Assembly (NCBI RefSeq): GCF_030915485.1
Contig: NZ_CP133266.1
Location: 2,918,001 to 2,982,000, forward strand
From: Neobacillus sp. PS3-40
GTDB taxonomy: Bacteria > Bacillota > Bacilli > Bacillales > Cytobacillaceae
Reading direction: 5' to 3'
DNA: 64,000 nt
This document shows positions 35,075-43,293 of this stretch, one piece after another; position 1 is the stretch's first letter, and the number at the start of each line of letters is the position of its first letter. Both the position numbers and the translations under genes were made by a program. The notes below the pieces were generated by a model that was given only the letters and a program-made list of their open reading frames with translations, did no database searches and was not told where the DNA came from.

Positions 35075-36055
35075 TTGACAGTCGTTCGTTGGGGAATTTT
35101 AAGTACTGCAGATATTGCTCGAACACAGCTCATTCCAGCATTTAAACGGGCAAAAAATGCTCAAGTCCTTGCTATTTCGAGTGAAAGTGGAAAAGCAAGT
35201 GAAACTGCACGAAATTTTGATATTCCAAAATCATATGATCGTTATGATGAATTGCTTAAAGACCCGGAGTTAGATGCAATTTATATTCCGTTACCTAACC
35301 ACTTACATCAAGAATGGGCTATAAAAGCAGCAGAGCAAGGGAAACATGTTCTTTGTGAAAAACCAGCTGCTTTAAATACTGAGGAAGCAAAAACTATTGG
35401 CATTGCTGTTCGGAAAAATGGCGTCAAATTCATGGAAGGTTTTATGTATCAATTTCACCCCCAACATCAACGGGTCAGAGATATAATTGCATCGGGAGAA
35501 ATTGGTGAAGTGAAATTTATGCGGGCAACTTTTTCCTTTTATCTTGAGCAAACCGAGAATATCCGAATGGATAAAAATAAAGGTGGTGGAAGTATCTATG
35601 ATATTGGTTGTTATTGCTTGCACGCTATCAGAAATATGTTAGGGTCAGAAATAGCAAGTGTTGACGTAAACAGCCAATTGGATTTAGATACTGGTGTTGA
35701 TTTTTCAGCTATAGGAAACGTGACGCTAGAAAATGGTGTAAGGGCAGTTTTTGATTGCAGCATAGAGATGGCGTTTAGACAAGAATATGAAATTGTTGGA
35801 ACTAAAGGTCGAATAATAGTTCCAAGGGCTTTTCGACCAGATCTACATGGTGGGGAAGGTTTGATAATTGTTCAGAAAGAGAATGAAGAAAGAATGGAAA
35901 GATTGCTTGGAGATATTTATGCACTTGAAGTTGAGCATTTCTCCCAGTCTATTATTGATGATAGAGAACCATTAAATACAATTGAAAATACGATCAATAA
36001 TATGGTTGCCATTGATGAATGCTATCATTCTATTAGTAATAAGAATAGAAGCTAA
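35075..36055 (+). CDS. Gfo/Idh/MocA-family oxidoreductase (possible sugar dehydrogenase)
   Basis: 326 residues from a TTG at 35075 with GGGAGTGG upstream; a GTG at 35045 is an alternative. N-terminal Rossmann domain (RWGILSTADIARTQLIPAF) and the family motif EKPAALNTEEAK, followed by the C-terminal sheet domain with GGGSIYDIGCYCLHAIRNML. The EKP motif and the GGGSIYDIGCYC stretch are close to those of NADP-linked D-xylose 1-dehydrogenases and dihydrodiol dehydrogenases. It follows xylH by 57 bases on the same strand, so it may oxidise xylose or another sugar taken up by the transporter. Confidence 0.87.
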   Translation: MTVVRWGILSTADIARTQLIPAFKRAKNAQVLAISSESGKASETARNFDIPKSYDRYDELLKDPELDAIYIPLPNHLHQEWAIKAAEQGKHVLCEKPAALNTEEAKTIGIAVRKNGVKFMEGFMYQFHPQHQRVRDIIASGEIGEVKFMRATFSFYLEQTENIRMDKNKGGGSIYDIGCYCLHAIRNMLGSEIASVDVNSQLDLDTGVDFSAIGNVTLENGVRAVFDCSIEMAFRQEYEIVGTKGRIIVPRAFRPDLHGGEGLIIVQKENEERMERLLGDIYALEVEHFSQSIIDDREPLNTIENTINNMVAIDECYHSISNKNRS

Positions 36056-36087
36056 AAAAGTCTAGCCCGTCGGGTTAGACTTTTTTA
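36054..36087. terminator. Terminator between the xylFGH operon and xylR
   Basis: AAAAAAGTCTAGCCCG and GGGTTAGACTTTTTT pair closely, with A and T runs on both sides. It can serve both converging transcripts. Confidence 0.85.
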
Positions 36088-36185
36088 GCTTCTAAGAAAA
36101 TGTATCTTTGTTAATGCGCTAAAATAAGTAACTATCGATGATGATAATCAGTATTTCTGTTTGCTCGGGAGTAGAGTACTTAGTA

Positions 36186-37358
36186 TTACTGTTGTAGCTT
36201 AGAGGAAATAAAATTTTCAATAGAAAAGGCTGCAACTCCTAATGCAGTAACAGGAATTGATAAGTCTGAAAAAACGATTTCAACATCAATTTGATGAAAT
36301 GTTAATGTGTGATGTCTAATCACCTTAAGGAGACTCTCTTCTATCCACTTCTTTGCAGATACCAGCCGGTTCCCGATAATAATTTGTTGTGGGTTGAATG
36401 CATGGATGATGTTGATAATCCCCACACCTAAGTTGTAGCCAATTTTATTAAATAATTCCACTGCTGAACTATTTCCCTGTTCGGCAAGCAAGACTATATC
36501 TTCAAGCTTTACCTCATCTTGGCCTCCTATGTCTAACTTTTTAGCAAGGGCAAGTAGAGACTGCTCTGAAGCATACAATTCCCAGCAACCTTTATTTCCA
36601 CAACTACATTCTATTCCATTAAAGTCAATCGTCATATGGCCAAATTCACCCGAATAACCATTAATCCCTTTATACAAATCTCCATTCAGGATAATCCCTG
36701 CACCAATCCCAATTCCTGCACTTACATAAATAAGATTGTCAAGACTTTGTCCAATTCCGAACCTCTTTTCTCCGTATGCACCAGCATTTGCTTCATTTTC
36801 AACAATAACTGGGATATTGAAAATGCTTTCTAATAGTTGTTTTAGAGGCACATTTCTCCATTGAAGATTTGGGGCTATTATTATATCCCCTTTTATATTA
36901 ATGATCCCAGGAGCCCCTATTCCGATTCCTACTACACCATAAGGTGACGAAGGAGCCTTTTTAATTAATGTTGTAATCGTGTTTTGAATCAATTTAAATG
37001 TATCTTCAAACGAAAGGAAGTGATATTTCTCATTTATTTGGAAAATGATCTTTCCTTGGAGGTCTGTTAGAACAGCAAGAATGTAGTTAACACCTAGATC
37101 AATTCCAATCGTATGCCCAGCATTTTGATTGAAAAGAAGGATAACTGGACGTCGACCACCGCTTGACTCTCCAGGACCTGACTCAGTTATTAATTGTTCT
37201 TCAAGTAGTTCAGAGACCAAGGAAGACACTGTTCCTTTATTTAAGCCCAGTTTTTGTGCAGTATCTGCCCTTGAAATAGGGGAGTGATTTTTTATTAACT
37301 CTAAAACAAGTGTTTTATTTTCCTTTTTTACTAACTGTTGATTCCAGGTAACCTTCAT
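36186..37358 (-). CDS. xylR: Xylose operon repressor XylR (ROK family)
   Basis: 390 residues. N-terminal winged helix-turn-helix (ISRADTAQKLGLNKGTVSSLV, about 28-48 in part), then a ROK sugar-kinase-like domain with TIGIDLGVNYILAVLTD, GIGIGAPGIIN and the zinc-binding CSCGNKGCWE. This is the layout of Bacillus XylR, which binds xylO and releases it with xylose. It is divergent from xylA with a shared operator, so it also controls itself. A second operator lies before xylF. Confidence 0.95.
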   Translation of the reverse strand: MKVTWNQQLVKKENKTLVLELIKNHSPISRADTAQKLGLNKGTVSSLVSELLEEQLITESGPGESSGGRRPVILLFNQNAGHTIGIDLGVNYILAVLTDLQGKIIFQINEKYHFLSFEDTFKLIQNTITTLIKKAPSSPYGVVGIGIGAPGIINIKGDIIIAPNLQWRNVPLKQLLESIFNIPVIVENEANAGAYGEKRFGIGQSLDNLIYVSAGIGIGAGIILNGDLYKGINGYSGEFGHMTIDFNGIECSCGNKGCWELYASEQSLLALAKKLDIGGQDEVKLEDIVLLAEQGNSSAVELFNKIGYNLGVGIINIIHAFNPQQIIIGNRLVSAKKWIEESLLKVIRHHTLTFHQIDVEIVFSDLSIPVTALGVAAFSIENFISSKLQQ

Positions 37359-37393
37359 AGTGATAATTCTCCTTAAAAAATTTCTTTAAACTT

Positions 37394-37444
37394 ATTATAT
37401 ACTTTGTTTATTCATTAGACAAACCAAGTTTGAGGTGGTACAAT
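37394..37444. promoter_or_regulatory. Divergent xylR/xylA promoters sharing one xylO
   Basis: For xylA (plus): -35 TAGACA 37416-37421, 17-bp spacer, -10 TACAAT 37439-37444. For xylR (minus): -35 TTGTCT (37422-37417), 17-bp spacer, -10 TATAAT (37399-37394). The two -35 boxes overlap inside the 27-bp xylO-like dyad 37402-37428. Confidence 0.85.
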
Positions 37445-37464
37445 AAATTTGTAAATTAGATTTT

Positions 37465-37571
37465 AAAGAAAACTCGCCGATTGGCGAGCCCCTAAGGGCG
37501 ATGATTAGGCGTAGTTGCCCTTATGCGCTAGCAGAATTTATGGATATAAATTCTGATTAGCTAAAAAAGAT
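37465..37571 (+). repeat. Dispersed repeat (GATTGGCGAGCCCCTAAG family) in the xylA leader
   Basis: AAAGAAAACTCGCC then GATTGGCGAGCCCCTAAG matches 13511-13570 (inverted). Its second half GCGCTAGCAGAATTTATGGA matches 7573-7614. CTCGCC/GGCGAG and AGAATTTA/TAAATTCT each form hairpins. It lies in the xylA 5' untranslated region. Confidence 0.6.
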
Positions 37572-37617
37572 TAATTGGTTACCCAAAAGTGTAGCCTAAC
37601 CAAATTAATATCTAGAG

Positions 37618-37631
37618 TGTAAGCGGTACCA
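37618..37631 (+). promoter_or_regulatory. Putative cre site (CcpA) before xylA
   Basis: TGTAAGCGGTACCA fits the cre consensus TGWNANCGNTNWCA with one mismatch. It lies in the leader, about 175 bases after the xylA -10, so bound CcpA would block elongation. Confidence 0.55.
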
Positions 37632-37658
37632 ATTTAATAAAAACAGGAGGTAATTTTC

Positions 37659-38981
37659 ATGACTTTTTTTGAAAATGTAAATCGCATTAATTATGAGGGG
37701 CCATCATCTAAGAATCCTCTTTCCTTTAAGTATTATAACCCGAAAGAGGTAATAAATGGAGAGACAATGGAGGAGATATTACGTTTCTCTGTAGCATATT
37801 GGCATACTTTTACAGCAGACGGCACAGATCCATTTGGAGTAGGCACTATGGTTCGCCCTTGGAATAACTACAAAGGGATGGATCTAGCAAAAGCTCGTGT
37901 CGAAGCAGCATTTGAGTTATTTGAAAAATTAAATGTCCCATTCTTTTGTTTCCACGATGCAGATATTGCACCAGAAGGAAGCACATTAAAAGAAACATAT
38001 GCAAACATTGATACAATCGTAAGCATGATTAAAGATTACATGAAAACAAGTAAAACAAAATTACTTTGGAATACAGCAAATATGTTTACTAATCCAAGAT
38101 ATGTTCACGGTGCGGCTACTTCAAACAATGCGGATGTCTTTGCTTATTCTGCAGCAAAAGTAAAAAAAGGTCTTGAGGTTGGTAAAGAACTTGGTGCAGA
38201 AAACTATGTATTCTGGGGTGGCAGAGAAGGATACGAAACCCTATTAAATACGGATATGAAGTTAGAACAGGATAATCTCGGGCGCTTTTTCCATATGGCT
38301 GTTGATTATGCCAAAGAAATTGGTTTTAATGTTCCATTCTTAATTGAACCAAAACCAAAAGAACCAACTAAGCATCAATATGATTTTGATGTAGCTACTG
38401 GTTTGGCATTTTTACAGAAATATAATCTACAAGAATTCTTTAAATTTAACATTGAAGCTAACCATGCGACTCTTGCGGGCCACACTTTTGAACATGAATT
38501 AAGAGTAGCACGTATTAATGGTATGTTAGGATCCGTTGATGCAAACCAAGGAGATAGCTTACTTGGATGGGATACTGATGAATTCCCAACAGATCTTTAT
38601 TCAACAACTTTAGCAATGTATGAAATTCTTAAAAATGGTGGCCTTGGTAAAGGTGGACTGAATTTCGATGCAAAAGTAAGAAGAGGATCATTCGAGCCCG
38701 AAGATTTATTCCATGCACATATTGCTGGAATGGATAGCTTTGCGATAGGTCTTAAAGTGGCAAACAAATTAATTGAAGATAAGGTTCTTGATGATTTTGT
38801 GACTGAACGTTATAGCAGCTATACAGAAGGCATTGGTTTAGATATTGTTGAAGGAAAAACAGATTTCAAAAAGCTTGAAGCGTATGCCCTTGGATTAACC
38901 GAAATTAAGAACTCATCAGGAAGACAAGAACGCTTAAAAGCATTAGTTAATCAATATTTGTTGGAAACACTTTCGAAGTAA
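37659..38981 (+). CDS. xylA: Xylose isomerase
   Basis: 440 residues, the standard length for class II xylose isomerases. Visible are [13 protein letters not shown], the catalytic His in [12 protein letters not shown] (about 100), [10 protein letters not shown], and the metal-ligand region [16 protein letters not shown]. It converts D-xylose to D-xylulose in the cytosol. AGGAGG precedes the ATG. Controlled by the xylO site and probably by cre. Confidence 0.96.
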   Translation: MTFFENVNRINYEGPSSKNPLSFKYYNPKEVINGETMEEILRFSVAYWHTFTADGTDPFGVGTMVRPWNNYKGMDLAKARVEAAFELFEKLNVPFFCFHDADIAPEGSTLKETYANIDTIVSMIKDYMKTSKTKLLWNTANMFTNPRYVHGAATSNNADVFAYSAAKVKKGLEVGKELGAENYVFWGGREGYETLLNTDMKLEQDNLGRFFHMAVDYAKEIGFNVPFLIEPKPKEPTKHQYDFDVATGLAFLQKYNLQEFFKFNIEANHATLAGHTFEHELRVARINGMLGSVDANQGDSLLGWDTDEFPTDLYSTTLAMYEILKNGGLGKGGLNFDAKVRRGSFEPEDLFHAHIAGMDSFAIGLKVANKLIEDKVLDDFVTERYSSYTEGIGLDIVEGKTDFKKLEAYALGLTEIKNSSGRQERLKALVNQYLLETLSK

Positions 38982-39013
38982 TTATTTTTAATTAGTTAAT
39001 AGCTACAAATAAG

Positions 39014-39048
39014 ATATGCTGGAAATACTTGTTTCCAGCATATTTTTA
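39014..39048 (+). terminator. Terminator of xylA
   Basis: ATATGCTGGAAA (39014-39025) pairs perfectly with TTTCCAGCATAT (39032-39043), followed by TTTTTA. It means xylB needs its own promoter or read-through. Confidence 0.85.
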
Positions 39049-39256
39049 TACTTTAATAAATTCTCGGAATAAACAAGCATTCATTGAGAGACTTGTAAAA
39101 ATTTTACTGGAAATTCTGTTAGAATGTCTGAAGTAATCATCGGTTTCGTGGTATTTTCAAAAATGCCCATGATAAATCCTAAATCTATTATTTTTTAAAA
39201 AATTGAGTAGGTAGGTAAAGACTGTCTTCGTAAATTTTGTTGTTCTTAGAGAAGTG

Positions 39257-39385
39257 GTTGATTTCCGCTCCAGGATGCTCCCTTTCCGCGGGGTGGGCGG
39301 TGAGCCTCCTCGGCGCTTAAGCGCCTGTGGGGTCTCACCTGTCCACTGCTCCCGCAGGAGTCTCGCACCTTCCGCTCCAATCAAC
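39257..39385 (+). repeat. GC-rich palindromic repeat, copy B (subfamily 2, forward)
   Basis: Begins GTTGATTTCCGCTCCAGG and ends CCGCTCCAATCAAC. Its centre reads GGCGCTTAAGCGCCTG instead of GTACCGCC, which defines subfamily 2 (shared with copy D). Flanks at 39222-39245 and about 39430-39450 resemble the ends of the MITE-like elements. Confidence 0.85.
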
Positions 39386-39458
39386 GTTTTTATCAATAGT
39401 TTACTTTCACAAAACCTATAGATAAAAACAATTTTCTTTTTAGAAAAGCTCCTTATGG

Positions 39459-39646
39459 TAGGCTCTTTTCGTAAGCTTTGTTGCTATTTTCAAACCTAGT
39501 AAAAATCGGTATTAGGATTTTTACGGTTTATCGATCAATAATTATGAAAATAATACTCTTTGGATATAGGAAAAGAGCACGAACCAATATTTAATACGGG
39601 AATTAGCCTATATACGAAAAACAACAATCTATACGAAAACAGCCTT
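39459..39646. mobile_element. MITE-like element 1
   Basis: 188 bp. The left end is TAGGCTCTTTTCGTAAGCTT and the right end, inverted, AAGGCTGTTTTCGTATAGAT. It is flanked on both sides by ATGG (39455-39458 and 39647-39650), a likely 4-bp target duplication. It shares both ends and an inner AAAGAGCACGA with the element at 54540. No coding frame inside. Confidence 0.75.
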
Positions 39647-39955
39647 ATGGAAAGATGATTTCTTTAAAGTTTAGTGTCTCGTTCTTACTACTGAACCAAG
39701 CATCGATATGTTGGTACATCATGATCGCGTAAGGTCGAATGTACCACATCTTTGTAGAGCGATGTCTTCCAGTTTCTAAGTGGTAATCGTTCTTTTTTCT
39801 CTTATTTGAACGTTTAACAGAGGTTCTTCGTTTATAAACAAGTTTCCACTTTTCTGAGGATCTAGGTGTCTTGGTAAATAGGGAAGATTGTCTTTCTTAA
39901 ACTTATGGAATGTGCGGCCATATCGTGCTTTAGAACATGCCGTTGAACAAGTGTT
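39645..39955 (-). pseudogene. C-terminal remnant of a DDE-type transposase
   Basis: The minus strand encodes, in two frames joined by one frameshift near 39880-39890, CSTACSKARYGRTFHKFKKD then EKWKLVYKRRTSVKRSNKRK, ETGRHRSTKMWYIRPYAIMM and QHIDAWF, ending IIFP. A Cys-rich linker followed by ERSNKR-like and GRHRST-MWYIR stretches is typical of the C-terminal third of IS1182-type transposases in Bacilli. Start and catalytic core are missing. The 5' side runs into a repeat end and MITE-like element 1 lies at its stop codon. Confidence 0.75.
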
Positions 39956-40012
39956 TTCGTAAATTTTGTTGTGTTTTAGATGTTTTTACTTTATCCACCT
40001 GAGTTGATTGGA

Positions 40013-40126
40013 GCGGAGGGCGCTTGACTCCTGCGGGATAAGAGGGAATGGGAGACCCCACAGGCGGTACGCCGAGGAGGCTCCCATCCCTCCCGCGGAA
40101 AGCAAGTGCCCGGAGCGGAAATCAAC
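40013..40126 (-). repeat. GC-rich palindromic repeat, copy C (subfamily 1, reverse)
   Basis: Begins GTTGATTGGAGCGGAGGG and ends CGGAGCGGAAATCAAC, i.e. inverted relative to copies A, B and D. The core GGCGGTACGCC places it with A and E. Flanks at about 39950-39975 and 40157-40177 (CAATTTATGCGGAAAAGGCT) look like MITE-type ends. Confidence 0.85.
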
Positions 40127-40295
40127 GGGCAAATTTACAGACTAAAAATTTCAATTTATGCGGAAAAGGCTTTATAAAATGAAAAATCCCCCTAACCAAA
40201 GTAGGAGGAATTAAATATAAGTGGTTTAAGAAAACCCTTGAACCATCTGATTCGGTGAATACCGAGAGTCTATTTAAAAAAAAGGGTGATAAATA

Positions 40296-41795
40296 ATGAA
40301 ATATGTAATTGGAATCGATTTGGGAACAAGTGCTGTAAAGGCTATTTTAGTTAATGAAAAAGGGGAAGTCTGCGCAGAAACGTCAAGGAGTTATCCTTTA
40401 ATTCAAACAAAGGCAGGGTATAACGAGCAAAATCCAGAAGAGTGGGTTGAACAAACTATTGCTGCGTTGGCTGAACTTGTCTCAAAGTCTAGTATTCAAT
40501 CACAAGATATTGAAGGTATCAGCTATTCTGGACAAATGCACGGGCTCGTCTTATTAGACAAGCAACATCAAGTATTACGAAATGCCATTCTTTGGAATGA
40601 TACCAGAACAACGCCACAGTGTGAAAAAATCACTGAAGAATTCGGAGAACAACTCTTAACTATTTCAAAGAATCGTGTTTTAGAAGGATTTACATTGCCG
40701 AAAATTTTATGGGTACAAGAACATGAGCCAGATATTTTTGGAAAAACAGCTGTCTTCATGTTACCCAAAGATTATGTGAGATTTAGAATGACTGGCGTTA
40801 TAAATAGTGAATTTTCTGATGCAGCCGGAACTCTACTATTGAATCTACCAGAAAAGAAGTGGAGCAAGGATGTATGTGTGAAATTCGGAATACCTGAACA
40901 AATATGCCCTCCACTTGTTGAATCCAGTGATTGTGTAGGAACATTGCTTCAAGAGATTGCAATAGAAACAGGGCTGTTGGAAAAGACCAGAGTGTTTGCT
41001 GGTGGTGCCGACAATGCTTGTGGTGCCATTGGTGCAGGTATTCTCTCTTCTGGAAAAACATTATGCAGTATAGGGACTTCTGGTGTTATTCTTTCATATG
41101 AGGAAGACAAGGAAAGAGATTTTAAAGGGAAAGTTCATTTCTTTAATCATGGAAAAAAAGACTCATTTTATACAATGGGTGTCACCTTAGCTGCAGGTTA
41201 TAGCTTAACCTGGTTTAAGGATACCTTTTGTAAAAATGAATCATTTGAAGAAATGCTATCTGATGTAGGGGATGTGGCGATTGGCTCAAATGGTTTATTA
41301 TTTACCCCTTATTTGGTTGGAGAGAGAACACCACATCCCGATTCCTTGATCCGCGCTAGTTTTATTGGCATGGATGCAACGCATAAAAGGGAGCATTTTG
41401 TAAGAGCCGTAATGGAGGGGATTACATTTTCTCTTCAGGAATCAATTAAGATTTTCAGAGAAGAGGGAATTACTGTTGATAAGGTAATTTCTATCGGTGG
41501 AGGAGCCAAAAATGAGGATTGGCTTCAAATGCAAGCAGATATTTTCAATGCTAAGGTTATTAAATTGGATACTGAACAAGGACCTGCCCTAGGAGCGGCA
41601 ATGCTAGCAGCAATAGGCTGCAATTGGTTTGTGTCCTTGGAGGAATGCGCTGAGAAATTTATCAAAGAATCCAAGTCCTTTTATCCAATCGAGGAACACG
41701 TTAAAGAATATCAGCGTCTTTTTACGATCTATCAGGATGTTTATTTTAAAACAAGAGAGTTGAATAAATCTTTAGCAAATTTTAGAAAACAATAG
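40296..41795 (+). CDS. xylB: Xylulokinase
   Basis: 499 residues of the FGGY kinase family: YVIGIDLGTSAVKAILVNEK at the N terminus, GISYSGQMHGLVLLD, ILWNDTRTTPQCEKI and C-terminal ISIGGGAKNEDWLQMQADIF. It phosphorylates D-xylulose to xylulose 5-phosphate for the pentose phosphate pathway. AAGGGTGA precedes the ATG. It is 1.3 kb from xylA, with repeats, a MITE-like element and a transposase remnant in between, so it is no longer in a tight operon. Confidence 0.95.
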   Translation: MKYVIGIDLGTSAVKAILVNEKGEVCAETSRSYPLIQTKAGYNEQNPEEWVEQTIAALAELVSKSSIQSQDIEGISYSGQMHGLVLLDKQHQVLRNAILWNDTRTTPQCEKITEEFGEQLLTISKNRVLEGFTLPKILWVQEHEPDIFGKTAVFMLPKDYVRFRMTGVINSEFSDAAGTLLLNLPEKKWSKDVCVKFGIPEQICPPLVESSDCVGTLLQEIAIETGLLEKTRVFAGGADNACGAIGAGILSSGKTLCSIGTSGVILSYEEDKERDFKGKVHFFNHGKKDSFYTMGVTLAAGYSLTWFKDTFCKNESFEEMLSDVGDVAIGSNGLLFTPYLVGERTPHPDSLIRASFIGMDATHKREHFVRAVMEGITFSLQESIKIFREEGITVDKVISIGGGAKNEDWLQMQADIFNAKVIKLDTEQGPALGAAMLAAIGCNWFVSLEECAEKFIKESKSFYPIEEHVKEYQRLFTIYQDVYFKTRELNKSLANFRKQ

Positions 41796-41832
41796 ATAAG
41801 AAAAACTTCATAAGATTGTTTGATTCACTAAG

Positions 41833-41869
41833 AAAACGCTCGGATTAGTTATAAATCCGGGCGTTTTGT
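41833..41869 (+). terminator. Terminator of xylB
   Basis: AAAACGCTCGGATT (41833-41846) pairs with AATCCGGGCGTTTT (41854-41867) with one mismatch. Confidence 0.8.
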
Positions 41870-42279
41870 GTTTAATGATTCCTACAATTACAACTGTGGG
41901 TGGGAATAGTAGTTGTCAAACGGTATTCATTACGCTCAAATAGCAAATTCTTCAGGTAATTGATGTGTATTTATTATATTAGGTAAGTATAATTCGGAAT
42001 AATTTGGTAAAAATACCCTATTAAAAAAATCTATCCGAAATTGTTTATTTAAAAAAAATTCAGCCCCTATCTCCAACTTACTGTCCTGTTACCGCGGTAA
42101 TGTGCTGTGATTTGATGATGTTTTAAAAAAACTATTACTAAATATTTCAGAAAATTCACAGAAACGTTTGCTAAATTCTAACTAAAAATTTATAATGAAA
42201 TATATTGTAATAGTCCAAAAATTTACTATATTATGATATTTATGTTTAGTCAGATAATTACTGTCAGGTAGGTGTAGAT
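41870..42279 (+). other. AT-rich intergenic region before the peptide ABC operon
   Basis: No coding frame with a ribosome binding site. A possible promoter is TTGTAA (42205-42210), 16-bp spacer, TATATT (42227-42232). Nothing else stands out. Confidence 0.4.
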
Positions 42280-43293
42280 GTGAGCAAAGAACCTATTCTT
42301 CAAATAAAGAACCTAAAAGTATCATTTCAATCAGGAAAGAAGTATGTTGCTGCAGTTGATGGGATTAGTTTTGAGCTTAGAGATGGAGAAATTCTTGGGA
42401 TTGTTGGTGAATCTGGGAGCGGAAAAAGTGTAACCTCTTTAACAACCATGGGGCTGATTCCTACCCCACCAGGAAAAGTAGAGTCAGGAGAAATTATTTT
42501 TAACGGAAAGGATTTGACGCATTTATCTGAAAAAGAGTGGAGAAAAATTCGCGGAAATCAAATTTCAATGATTTTCCAAGAACCAATGACGTCATTGAAC
42601 CCGCTGTTTACAGTAGGAAATCAATTAATCGAAGCAATTCGTCTTCATACAGATCTTTCAAAGAAAGAAGCGAATATCCGTAGTATTGAATTATTAAAAT
42701 TAGTTGGTATACCTAGGGCCGAAGGAATACTTAAAGAGTATCCACATCAGTTATCAGGAGGGATGAGGCAAAGGGTCATGATTTCAATGGCAATGGCATG
42801 CAATCCAAAAATGCTGATTGCGGATGAGCCAACCACTGCACTCGACGTAACTATTCAGGCACAGATACTTGCTTTAATGAAGGATTTAAATGAAAAGACA
42901 AATACATCCATCATCCTTATCACCCATGACTTAGGGGTAGTAGCTGAAATCTGTGAAAGAGTAATTGTCATGTACTCAGGACAAATTGTGGAGCAAGGGG
43001 ATGTCAGAACGATTCTAAAAGACCCAAAACATCCATATACACAGGGACTATTGAAATCTATTCCTGATTTAAAAGGGAAAAAGGATAGGCTGTACAGCAT
43101 TCCTGGAAGTGTACCATCACCAGGAACGATTCAAAAGGGTTGCAGATTTGCTGCGAGATGTTCAGATGTATTTGACCGATGCCATGTTGAACTACCGAGT
43201 TTATATAAAACAGAAAAAGAAGGACATGAAGTGAGATGTTTCTTACATACAGTAAATGAAAGGAGTGACGAACATGTCGGAGTTACTTCTTGA
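42280..43293 (+). CDS. Peptide-type ABC transporter, ATP-binding protein (DppD/OppD-like)
   Basis: 337 residues from a GTG. Walker A GESGSGKSV, signature LSGGMRQR, Walker B LIADEPTTALDVTIQ, switch His LITHDLGVVAE. The C-terminal extension CRFAARCSDVFDRCH is the Cys motif of DppD/OppD ATPases, where it holds an iron-sulfur cluster in some members. First gene of a five-gene importer operon with two ATPases, a binding protein and two permeases. Confidence 0.92.
   Translation: MSKEPILQIKNLKVSFQSGKKYVAAVDGISFELRDGEILGIVGESGSGKSVTSLTTMGLIPTPPGKVESGEIIFNGKDLTHLSEKEWRKIRGNQISMIFQEPMTSLNPLFTVGNQLIEAIRLHTDLSKKEANIRSIELLKLVGIPRAEGILKEYPHQLSGGMRQRVMISMAMACNPKMLIADEPTTALDVTIQAQILALMKDLNEKTNTSIILITHDLGVVAEICERVIVMYSGQIVEQGDVRTILKDPKHPYTQGLLKSIPDLKGKKDRLYSIPGSVPSPGTIQKGCRFAARCSDVFDRCHVELPSLYKTEKEGHEVRCFLHTVNERSDEHVGVTS

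Noticed and set aside
37570-37609. Imperfect hairpin ATTAATTGGTTA / TAACCAAATTAAT in the xylA leader as a terminator or riboswitch
   Set aside because: The stem has a bulge, no T run follows and no known riboswitch motif is present.
39157-39396. Minus-strand frame of 79 codons
   Set aside because: It is produced by the GC-rich repeat copy B, not by a gene.
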